The translations under genes and the position numbers were made by a program. Of a stretch of DNA of 64,000 bases, positions 41,485 to 49,206 are shown piece by piece (position 1 is the stretch's first letter; every line of letters starts with the position of its first letter). This DNA comes from Amycolatopsis sp. DSM 110486 (GTDB lineage: Bacteria > Actinomycetota > Actinomycetes > Mycobacteriales > Pseudonocardiaceae): positions 10,223,001 through 10,287,000 of the forward strand of contig NZ_CP080519.1 of the NCBI RefSeq assembly GCF_019468465.1, in the 5' to 3' direction. A model generated the notes under the pieces. It did not search any database. It worked only from the letters and a program-made list of their open reading frames with translations, and was not told where the DNA came from.

Positions 41485-44400
41485 ATGGAAGACAGCAAGC
41501 CCGGCTTCGACCGGAGAGATTTCCTCAAGATCAGCGGTGGTGTCGGCATGGCGCTGGCGCTCTCCGGTGTGGTCGGTGCCGGCTCCGCCGCGGCTTCGTC
41601 GTCGTCGAGTGTCGCCGACAAGTTCATCAAGGCCCAGCACGCGCTGCTGGACGACCCGGAGGGCAAGTACCGGCCGGGCACGCGGTGGTGGCTGGCCGAA
41701 GGGCTGCACACCGACGCGACCATCAAGGCCGACATGAAGACCCTCCACGACATGGGCATCGGCTCGGTCGAGATCGTCTGCATGCCCGAGCCCAATGTGG
41801 ACAGTGACCTGAGCGACACGGTCTTCGTCAGCAACACCACGGGAATGACCCCGCAGCAGATCTACAGCTGGGGCTCTGATGAGTGGAAGAACGACACGAA
41901 GCTCATCATCCAAGAGGCCAACAGGTACGGCATGGGCTTCTCCATGACCAGCGGCACCCACTGGGCGAACGCGAACCTGCCGATCGCGAACCTGAAGTTC
42001 GACGACGACGGCGCCGGCAAGGCACTGGGCTACGCCATCCAGACCACCACCGGCGGCACCGCGTTCAGCGGCACGCTGAAGCGCTCGGTGATGACGGTGG
42101 CCGGAACCGTGCGGCAGGACCTGATCTCCGTGGTCGCGGTCCAGCGAGCAGCTGGCAACACCGGCTCGGTCACCGCCGACGGCAGCATCTCCGGCACCAT
42201 GAGCTACACCGACACGTCGGTCGTGCTGACCGGCAAAGTCACCCTCAACGGCACCCCGGTCACGCCGAGCACGATGAAGGACCTCACCGGCAAGGCTAGC
42301 TATTCCCTGAACTGGACGCCGGCGGCAGGCACGGGAACGTGGGACATCTACGCGTTCTGGATGCAAGCGACCGGCCAGGCGCCGACACCTTCGTCCACGA
42401 CGAACGTGACCATCAACTACATCGACCCAGCCGGCATGCAGGACTTCATCAACTACTACCGCAACCACGTCTTCAACGACCGTGAGCTGAAGAATGCCAT
42501 CGTCGACAACGGCCGCGGCGAGATGTACATGGACTCGCTGGAAATCTCGACCAGCAACTCCAACGGCGGCGAATTCTGGGGCTCCTCCCTCATGAGCGAG
42601 TTCCAGAAGCGCCGCGGGTACAGCCTCGAACCACACCTGCCGTACGTCATCAGGAAGGACGGCAGGGCGGGCTTGACCTCATTCCTGGTCGTCGGAGCCG
42701 ACCAGGTCGCGGTGGACAAGGTTCGCAACGACTTCTTCGAGACGATCACCGACATGTACACCGACAATGTTCTCAAGCCGCTCCGGGCCTACCTGAACAA
42801 CGACATGAACATGAAGCTGCGGGCCGAGATCTCCTACAACGTGGGTTATGAGATCACCACGCCGGCCCAAGGGGTGGACTATGTAGAGACCGAAAATCTT
42901 GATTTCGGGAACCAGGTGGATTCGCAGCGGACGCTGGCGGGCGCGGCCCACACTCACGGGTTGCGGTACTCCAGTGAGACCGGGGCGATCAGTGGCGAAA
43001 ACTACACCTGGGGCCAGGACCGGTTCATGCAGATCATCAACACCCAGTTCGCCTCCGGCGTCAGCCACACCGTATTCCACGGCTACGCGAGCATTTCCGG
43101 CGCCGACTCCCACGACCCTTCGAACCCCTGGGACGGCACCTACTGGCCGGGCCACGAAGGCATGTACGCCCGGTACTCGGAGCGGTGGGGGCCGCGCCAG
43201 CCGGAGTCCACGCAGTACACCGACTACATGCCGATGATCGCCCGCACCCAGGCCGTGCTGCAACAGGGCAAGCCGCAAATGGACCTGGCGGTGGTGCGCA
43301 CCGACTACGCCTTCAACAGCGACCACCCCCACCCCGACTTCATGCGGCACCGGAGGGCCAACTACTTCAAGGACCTCGAACTGCAGGACAACGGGTACAC
43401 CTACGAATACTTCGCACCCGAGATCCTTGAGAACAAGAGCGTCAAGTACAGCAAGACCGACGGTCTGATTCCCGAAAACGTCGGCTACCAGGCCGTCGTC
43501 ATCTACCAGGACTCGATCCGGCTGAAAAGCGCCCAGGCGATCTACGATCTGGCCCGGCAAGGTCTGCCTGTTGTCATCGTCAACGGTCTGGTCGAGACGT
43601 TGAGCGCGACCAGGAACTACTTGAACGCCAAGGCGGCGGTCCACACCCTCGGCAACGACGGTACCGACGCCGACCTGGCGAAGGTGATGGCCCGGCTGAA
43701 GAAGCTCGCGAACGTCAGGGAGGTCAACGCGAACGTCCCCCAGAGCGCGACCACCCCCGACCCGAACGCCGAGGACTACGAAGAGAAGTACTACTACGGC
43801 AAAACCGGGGTCTACGACGCCCTGAAGCGACTCGGAGTGCGGCCACGCGCCGAATACGCCAAGCCGAACCAGACCGTGCTCACGGCCATGCGCAGGACCA
43901 AGGACACGCTGTACCTGTGGGCCTACAACTACATGGAGAAGCGCGGTGACTACTTCAACAATCCGATCGATTCGGAGACCGTGACGACGACCATCAGCGT
44001 CGACGCGATCGGCAAGCCCTACCGCATCAACACCTGGTCGAGCCGCATTGAGGCACTCGCCCTGTACAACTCCTCCGGCGGACGCACCTCGTTCGACGTG
44101 ACTCTCGCGCCCGGCGAGACCACGGTGATCGCCATAGACCTGAAAACCAAGGCCGCCGCGCCCCTGCGCAACACCAACGCCCCACAGGGCGTCGTGACCG
44201 CCGACGGCGTGGCCATCCTCGCCACCGACTCGGGCACCTACACCGCCAAGCTGGCCGACGGCTCCACCGTGACCAAGAAGATCTCCGTACCGGCCAACGT
44301 CAACCTGACGAACGCGCAGTGGAACCTGGTCCTCAACAGCTGGACGCCCGGGGACAAGGTGACCTTGACCGAGGCACGCCAGGGCTACACCACCAAAGAG

Positions 44401-44880
44401 GTGTACTTCACCACGAAGAAGTCCGACATCAACGTGGGCACGACCCAGCTCATCCCCTGGAAGGACATGACGTTCACGGCGCAGAATCCGGCGTCGGTAT
44501 CCGGTGTCGGCACCTACAGCACCACGTTCCGCTTGCCCAGTTCGTGGAATGCCTCGAACGGTGCCTACCTGAACATCGGCTCCACGGGTGGCGCCCTGGC
44601 CCAAGTCTGGGTCAACGGCAAGAAGATCCCCGGCTACGACTTCATCGCCGGGCGCATCGACGTCAGCCCCGCCCTGAAGGCCGGCACCAACGCGATCAAG
44701 ATCGAGGTATCGAGTTCGCTGCGCAACCAGATGAGGGCCTTGGGCTACCCCAACCTGCCCGCCGCCAACACCGTCGCCGGTGCCGTGGCGTCCTACGGCC
44801 TGCAAGGCAACGTCTCACTCGAGACCTTCACCATCGCAGTCGTCGAACACCCGGGTCACCCACACGAGGCCGGGCAGTGA
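41485..44880 (+). CDS. Tat-exported glycoside hydrolase, GH106 (alpha-L-rhamnosidase)-like
   Basis: A 1131-residue exported enzyme. The N-terminus has a Tat signal, DRRDFLKISGG plus a hydrophobic stretch, with likely cleavage after AGSAAA near residue 38. The start of the mature part, PGTRWWLAEGLHTDATIKAD then MGIGSVEIVCMPE, fits the GH106-type TIM-barrel opening (RPWW..P....di..L....G..G.EI). The C-terminal 130 residues form a galactose-binding-like sandwich (VGTYSTTFRLPSSW, GGALAQVWVNGKKIPGYD, KAGTNAIKIEVSSSLRN). It should trim rhamnosyl or related sugars from plant polysaccharide or glycoside outside the cell. AGGAGG precedes the ATG. Family assignment is from pattern only. Confidence 0.8.
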   Translation: MEDSKPGFDRRDFLKISGGVGMALALSGVVGAGSAAASSSSSVADKFIKAQHALLDDPEGKYRPGTRWWLAEGLHTDATIKADMKTLHDMGIGSVEIVCMPEPNVDSDLSDTVFVSNTTGMTPQQIYSWGSDEWKNDTKLIIQEANRYGMGFSMTSGTHWANANLPIANLKFDDDGAGKALGYAIQTTTGGTAFSGTLKRSVMTVAGTVRQDLISVVAVQRAAGNTGSVTADGSISGTMSYTDTSVVLTGKVTLNGTPVTPSTMKDLTGKASYSLNWTPAAGTGTWDIYAFWMQATGQAPTPSSTTNVTINYIDPAGMQDFINYYRNHVFNDRELKNAIVDNGRGEMYMDSLEISTSNSNGGEFWGSSLMSEFQKRRGYSLEPHLPYVIRKDGRAGLTSFLVVGADQVAVDKVRNDFFETITDMYTDNVLKPLRAYLNNDMNMKLRAEISYNVGYEITTPAQGVDYVETENLDFGNQVDSQRTLAGAAHTHGLRYSSETGAISGENYTWGQDRFMQIINTQFASGVSHTVFHGYASISGADSHDPSNPWDGTYWPGHEGMYARYSERWGPRQPESTQYTDYMPMIARTQAVLQQGKPQMDLAVVRTDYAFNSDHPHPDFMRHRRANYFKDLELQDNGYTYEYFAPEILENKSVKYSKTDGLIPENVGYQAVVIYQDSIRLKSAQAIYDLARQGLPVVIVNGLVETLSATRNYLNAKAAVHTLGNDGTDADLAKVMARLKKLANVREVNANVPQSATTPDPNAEDYEEKYYYGKTGVYDALKRLGVRPRAEYAKPNQTVLTAMRRTKDTLYLWAYNYMEKRGDYFNNPIDSETVTTTISVDAIGKPYRINTWSSRIEALALYNSSGGRTSFDVTLAPGETTVIAIDLKTKAAAPLRNTNAPQGVVTADGVAILATDSGTYTAKLADGSTVTKKISVPANVNLTNAQWNLVLNSWTPGDKVTLTEARQGYTTKEVYFTTKKSDINVGTTQLIPWKDMTFTAQNPASVSGVGTYSTTFRLPSSWNASNGAYLNIGSTGGALAQVWVNGKKIPGYDFIAGRIDVSPALKAGTNAIKIEVSSSLRNQMRALGYPNLPAANTVAGAVASYGLQGNVSLETFTIAVVEHPGHPHEAGQ

Positions 44881-44909
44881 TCTTCCCGCCGCCCTGATCG
44901 CGACAACCA

Positions 44910-44951
44910 CGGGGATGGTCCCGCCGTTCACCAACGGCGGGACCATCCCCG
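44910..44951. terminator. Bidirectional terminator
   Basis: A perfect 19-bp inverted repeat (44910-44928 with 44933-44951; core GGGGATGGTCCCGCCGTT) with loop CACC lies between the convergent glycosidase and SDR genes and can serve both. Confidence 0.85.
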
Positions 44952-45069
44952 TACCGTCGACGTCGCACTCGACAAGTCTGCCGATCCCTCCGCGACCTCG
45001 AGCCGATTCACGCCGGCGGCCACACCGGGTTCACCGCATCAGGTGCAATCCGTCCACAATGTCCACGGG

Positions 45070-45909
45070 TCAGGAAATCGTGGTCGTCCGGCTGAGCGAC
45101 TCCCACGTGGTGACGTCGGCCAGCAGTGCCTCGTTGTGCTGGCGCAGGCCGTCGATCGCGTCTTCACCGAGGAGGAAATGCAGCGGCGGGTTCTCGGACT
45201 CGAGGACCTTCACGATCGCCGCGGCGCCCTTGACCGGATCGTTCGGTTCCTGGCCCACGACGTTCTTGACCATCTGCCGCAGTGCGCCCGAGGTCGCGTG
45301 GTAGGCGGGGTTCTCGGGGGTCCACTGCAGACTGGTGCTGAACTGGGTGCGGAACATCCCCGGTTCCACCACCATGACCCGGATGCCGAGAGGGGTCAGT
45401 TCGAGCGACAGCGCCTCGCCCAGAGACTTGAGCGCGTGCTTGGTGGCGTTGTAGCCGCTCAGGCCCGGGAAGGTAATCAGGCCGCCGATGGAGCTCATGA
45501 CCACGATCGTGCCGTTCCCCTGCTCGCGCATCACGGGGAGGACGGCCTGGGTCAGCTGCACAGCACCGAAGTAGTTGACGTCGAACATGCTGCGCAAGTA
45601 CTCGACCGGGGTTTCCTCGACGGCACCGATCACGCTGACCCCGGCGTTGTTCACCAGCACGTCGATGCGGCCGAACACGGCCAGCGTCGCGTCGACCGCG
45701 GCGCGGATGGACGCCGGGTCCGTGACATCCATCGCCGCGGTGCTGACCCGGTCGCCTCCGACCTCCGCGAGGTCCGCGAGGGTCTCGGGGCGGCGCGCTG
45801 TCGCCATCACGCGGTCGCCGGCGGCCAGCGCGGCCCGCACGAGCTCGCGGCCGAAGCCGCTGGAGCAGCCGGAGATCAGCCAGACGCGGCCCGGTGTTTC
45901 GTTCGTCAT
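45070..45909 (-). CDS. Short-chain dehydrogenase/reductase
   Basis: A 279-residue SDR of the oxidoreductase subclass with long C-terminus. Cofactor motif GCSSGFG (TGxxxGxG type, preceded by WLIS), DVTD, NNAGVS, catalytic Ser in VMSSIGG and Y-x3-K in YNATKHALKSLGEA. The Arg in ATARRPE after strand 2 suggests NADP(H). Substrate unknown. ATG at 45909 is chosen because GAGAGG lies seven bases upstream; ATG 45915 is too close. Divergent from the LysR gene, its likely regulator. Confidence 0.9.
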   Translation of the reverse strand: MTNETPGRVWLISGCSSGFGRELVRAALAAGDRVMATARRPETLADLAEVGGDRVSTAAMDVTDPASIRAAVDATLAVFGRIDVLVNNAGVSVIGAVEETPVEYLRSMFDVNYFGAVQLTQAVLPVMREQGNGTIVVMSSIGGLITFPGLSGYNATKHALKSLGEALSLELTPLGIRVMVVEPGMFRTQFSTSLQWTPENPAYHATSGALRQMVKNVVGQEPNDPVKGAAAIVKVLESENPPLHFLLGEDAIDGLRQHNEALLADVTTWESLSRTTTIS

Positions 45910-46009
45910 TCCCATGCCTCTCACGTTCGTGTTTACCGAGGTCAATGGTCGTCTCGAGAGCTCGGTGCCGTCCAACACCGGTTACCTGTCGTGGTTGTAG
46001 GATTTTCCT

Positions 46010-46912
46010 GTGAGCCCTGATCTACGGCAGCTGAGGTACTTCGTCGCCGTCGCCGAGGAGTCCAGCTACACGCGGGCGGCCGAGCAGCTCCTGATCAGTC
46101 AGCAGTCGTTGTCGCAGCAGATCACCTTGCTGGAGCGCATGCTGGGCGCCAAGCTCTTCGACCGCGACACCCGTGGCACCAGTCTGACCGCGATCGGCGC
46201 GCTGTTCCTCCCCGAGGCCCGTGCGGTGCTCGCCCGGGCGGACGAAGCGTTCGATCTGGTGGCCCGGGCCACGCGCGGCGAAGTCGGCAGCCTGCGCCTC
46301 GCGTTCCTCGCGACCACGACGAACTACCTGCTGCCGCCGGTGGTGCGCGCGGTCCGGCAACGGCTGCCCGGGCTCCGGCTGACGACAGAGGAGACGACGA
46401 TCGCCCCGCTGGTCGACGGGTTGCAAAAAGGACGCTACGACGTCGCGTTCACGCGACCGCCGCTCGTGGCCGGTCTGGAATCCCGGACACTCGTGGTCGA
46501 ACCGGTGTGCGCCGTCCTGCCCGAAGATCACCCGCTCGCCGACCGCCCCGAACTGACGCTCTCCGAGCTGGCCGGCGAGCGCTGGGTCCTGACCCCGCGC
46601 AGCTCGTGGGAGCCGTGGCACCAGGCGTTCGACAGCTCCTTCCAGGCCGCCGGATTCACCCCTGACGTGGTCCACCGGGACGCCAGCGTGCAGGCGCTGC
46701 TCGGGTTCGTCGCGGCCGGAACCGGGATCACGCGGCTCGCCCAGTCGGCCAGCAGCCTGCGTCGCTCCGGTGTGGTGTTCGTGCCGATCACCGGAGAGTT
46801 CGTCTCCACCGAGATGGTCTGGCTGGCGGGCAACGACTCCGCCGCGCTGCACGCACTGCTCGACGTCGTCACCGACGTCGCCGCCTCGACCGACTTCGCC
46901 GAGGCCGGCTGA
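46010..46912 (+). CDS. LysR-family transcriptional regulator
   Basis: A 300-residue regulator. The N-terminal winged helix is the LysR pattern (LRQLRYFVAVAEESSYTRAA, then LLISQQSLSQQITLLERMLG). The rest is the substrate-binding-like sensor domain (LRLAFLATTTNYLLPPVVRA, VQALLGFVAAGTGITRLAQS). It is divergent from the SDR with about 100 bp between; CAAC and GTTG arms at 45976-45999 may be part of its site. It likely controls the SDR with a small aromatic or acid co-inducer, by family habit. Confidence 0.9.
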   Translation: MSPDLRQLRYFVAVAEESSYTRAAEQLLISQQSLSQQITLLERMLGAKLFDRDTRGTSLTAIGALFLPEARAVLARADEAFDLVARATRGEVGSLRLAFLATTTNYLLPPVVRAVRQRLPGLRLTTEETTIAPLVDGLQKGRYDVAFTRPPLVAGLESRTLVVEPVCAVLPEDHPLADRPELTLSELAGERWVLTPRSSWEPWHQAFDSSFQAAGFTPDVVHRDASVQALLGFVAAGTGITRLAQSASSLRRSGVVFVPITGEFVSTEMVWLAGNDSAALHALLDVVTDVAASTDFAEAG

Positions 46913-46929
46913 CCCGCGGGCACCATCGG

Positions 46930-47883
46930 TCAGGCGGCGGCCCGTTCTCGGATCTCCACCGCCTTCTCGAGCATCTGCCCTGTGCTGGTGAACCAGTCCT
47001 GCAGGTTCAGGTCCACGATGAGCTCGTCCGCGCCGGCCTCTTCGGCCGTGTGGATGTCTTCCAGGATCTGATCGAGCGTGCCGACGAACGCCGATCGGTC
47101 GGATCCGGCCGGACGGTCGGTGAAGGTGACGTTCCCCACCACGACCAGCTCCATCCGGCTCGTGTCCCGGCCGTACCCGGCAGCCATTTCCCGGATGCGG
47201 TCCCAGTTCTCGCGCAATGCCGCGGCTCCGGCCGGCCCTGGTGTGGTGAGCAGCGGCAGCCAGCCGTCCGCACGTTTCGCGATGCGCTCCAGGGCCGTGG
47301 AACTGGAGCTGCGACCCAGATTGCTGGCACCGCCGGCGAGCATAACGGGGATTTTCGAAGCAGGCTTGGGCAGGACCGAGGCCTTGTCGATGACGACGCG
47401 CGGACTCCGGATGGTCACCGGGTCCGGGCCCCACACGGCATCGAAGACGTCCAACGTCTCGTCGAGGAACCGGCCGCGATCCGCTCGGGTGGCGCCCGTC
47501 GCCCGGAGCACGTCGCTGGACCAGCCGGCGCCCATGCCCGCGATGACGCGGCCGCCGCTGATCTGGTCGACCGTGGCCAACGCCTTCGCCAGCGGGACGG
47601 GGGTGTGGAGGGCCGCGATCAGAACGGCCGTACCGAGGCGCACCCGCTCGGTCACCACCGCCGCGGCCGTGAGAACCGCCAGGGGGTCGGCGGTCTGCCG
47701 CCCGCTTTCCGGCCACGGCACGTTCGGCGGCGCATACGGTTCGATGGGCGTCTCCGGGAACAGCAACTGTTCATAGGTCCACAAGCTCGCGTATCCGGCC
47801 GCTTCCGCCGTTCTGGCCGCTTCGACCACGTCGTGTTGCAGATCCACTCCCAGTCGCTGGGGCAGGCGAAGTCCGAGTTTCAT
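46930..47883 (-). CDS. LLM-class flavin/F420-dependent oxidoreductase
   Basis: A 317-residue luciferase-like TIM-barrel protein: LGLRLPQRLGVDLQHDVVEA, EAAGYASLWTYEQLLFPETP, LGTAVLIAALHTPVPLAKAL and GRVIAGMGAGWSSDVLRATG, the typical F420 or FMN-binding blocks. It should reduce or oxidise a small organic substrate; identity unknown. Its promoter seems to be the MerR-type one at 47942-47962, shared with the divergent MerR gene, so an inducer sensed by MerR controls it. Confidence 0.88.
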   Translation of the reverse strand: MKLGLRLPQRLGVDLQHDVVEAARTAEAAGYASLWTYEQLLFPETPIEPYAPPNVPWPESGRQTADPLAVLTAAAVVTERVRLGTAVLIAALHTPVPLAKALATVDQISGGRVIAGMGAGWSSDVLRATGATRADRGRFLDETLDVFDAVWGPDPVTIRSPRVVIDKASVLPKPASKIPVMLAGGASNLGRSSSSTALERIAKRADGWLPLLTTPGPAGAAALRENWDRIREMAAGYGRDTSRMELVVVGNVTFTDRPAGSDRSAFVGTLDQILEDIHTAEEAGADELIVDLNLQDWFTSTGQMLEKAVEIRERAAA

Positions 47884-47941
47884 TCGAAACCTCCAAGGTA
47901 GCGGTGGTTGTTGTGGCGATCCCTACCGCAAGTCTCAACAC

Positions 47942-47962
47942 TCACATCAATGTGAAGGTCAA
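47942..47962. promoter_or_regulatory. MerR-type operator/promoter
   Basis: TCACAT-CA-ATGTGA (47942-47955) is a perfect dyad, followed at once by GGTCAA (47957-47962), which is TTGACC on the minus strand. A dyad directly after a -35 box is the classical MerR-family arrangement, here pointing towards the LLM gene. Confidence 0.6.
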
Positions 47963-47977
47963 GGTAGTCTGGAGCAC

Positions 47978-48370
47978 ATGAGAATCGGAGAACTAGCGGA
48001 GCGCACCGGCGTATCCCGTCGGCTACTGCGCTACTACGAGGAGCAGGGACTGCTCGCGCCCAACCGCTCCCTCAACGGTTACCGTGAGTACGGCGAGCCG
48101 CACGTGGACGTCGTCCAGCAGATCAAGGGACTGCTCGATGCCGGCCTCCCGACCCGCATCATCCAGCAGCTCCTGCCGTGCCTGGACAAGCCGCGCACCA
48201 TCTACGCGCCGTTCGTGACGCCCGAGATGATCGTCACACTTCAACACGAGCAAGCCCGGCTGTCCGAACGCATCGAATTCCTGACCCGCAACCGAGACGC
48301 CATCGCCGACTACCTCGGCACCGTTCTCACCGTCAGCGAACGCCGGGAACAGGACCACGTTCTGAACTGA
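47978..48370 (+). CDS. MerR-family transcriptional regulator
   Basis: A 130-residue MerR protein: RIGELAERTGVSRRLLRYYE followed by EQGLLAPNRSLNGYREY is the winged-helix DNA-binding domain, then a dimerising helix (ERIEFLTRNRDAIADYLGTV). No metal-binding Cys pair is present, so it senses an organic or redox signal. It is divergent from the LLM oxidoreductase gene with a MerR dyad between and should regulate both. Confidence 0.9.
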   Translation: MRIGELAERTGVSRRLLRYYEEQGLLAPNRSLNGYREYGEPHVDVVQQIKGLLDAGLPTRIIQQLLPCLDKPRTIYAPFVTPEMIVTLQHEQARLSERIEFLTRNRDAIADYLGTVLTVSERREQDHVLN

Positions 48371-48430
48371 CGAGCGTCGGGAACAGAAGGCGCGACCTTG
48401 AAAAGTTTCCCGCTCGATCGACGGCTCATG

Positions 48431-48853
48431 TCAGGCGATGGCCGCATAGGCGCTCACGTGCTCGATGCGCATCCGCACGAGCAGCATGCCGGGAACACTG
48501 TTGCGTTCGCCGAACTCGCGCGCACGGTCCTCGCCCATGTATCGCGCCGCGATGCTGGTCGCCCAGGTGCGCAACTCTCCGGGGTCCTCGGAGATGTCCG
48601 TGTGTCCCCACAGGACAGCGTGGGAGTAGGGAGCCACCTCGTCGTCGACGCAGACCGCGGCCCGTCCGTCGCGGATGAGGTCGTGGGCTTTCACCGTCAC
48701 GTTCTCCGTGGTGAACACGAGATCATCGCCGTCAAGGAGGAACCACACGGGTGCGATGTGCGGGGCACCGTCCGCGCGCACGGTGGCCACCTTGCCCGTG
48801 CGGGTGCCTTCCGCGATGAAGGCTTTCCACTCGTTCTCTTCCATTTCGGTCAT
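48431..48853 (-). CDS. PPOX-class F420/FMN-dependent enzyme
   Basis: A 140-residue split-barrel protein of the pyridoxamine-phosphate-oxidase-like class: GKVATVRADGAPHIAPVWFL, VFTTENVTVKAHDLIRDGRA and PYSHAVLWGHTDISEDPGEL. The family reduces substrates with F420H2 in actinobacteria. The start is unclear: ATG 48853, 48865 or 48898. It stands alone, convergent with the MerR gene; the 308 bp between it and the LuxR gene hold the divergent promoters but no clear motif. Confidence 0.82.
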   Translation of the reverse strand: MTEMEENEWKAFIAEGTRTGKVATVRADGAPHIAPVWFLLDGDDLVFTTENVTVKAHDLIRDGRAAVCVDDEVAPYSHAVLWGHTDISEDPGELRTWATSIAARYMGEDRAREFGERNSVPGMLLVRMRIEHVSAYAAIA

Positions 48854-49206
48854 GCCGGCCAGCATCCGTCCGCGCCGCGGCAGACGCAATGCTGCCACCG
48901 CGTTTCAATGGCCCTGACCTGCGAAAACGCGTGATGTGGAGCACTCGGCGCGAGTGGGCCGCTCACGGCTGACGTCGGGCGGAACGGCGGAGTCCACAAT
49001 AGACTGTGGCAACGCGGATGCGGGAGTGGACACCCTGTCCTGCAAGCCACGCCGTTGATTCATCACCGGCAGTCAGCGTGCCGGCCCGGGCACCACAATT
49101 ACCTCGGGGATCGTCCCACGCGAACCATCGCGCCATAAACTGGTCCTCCGCGGCAGCGCCACGTCGACGTGGGTCAGCCGCGGATCTGGTGGACGGAGGC
49201 GATCAG

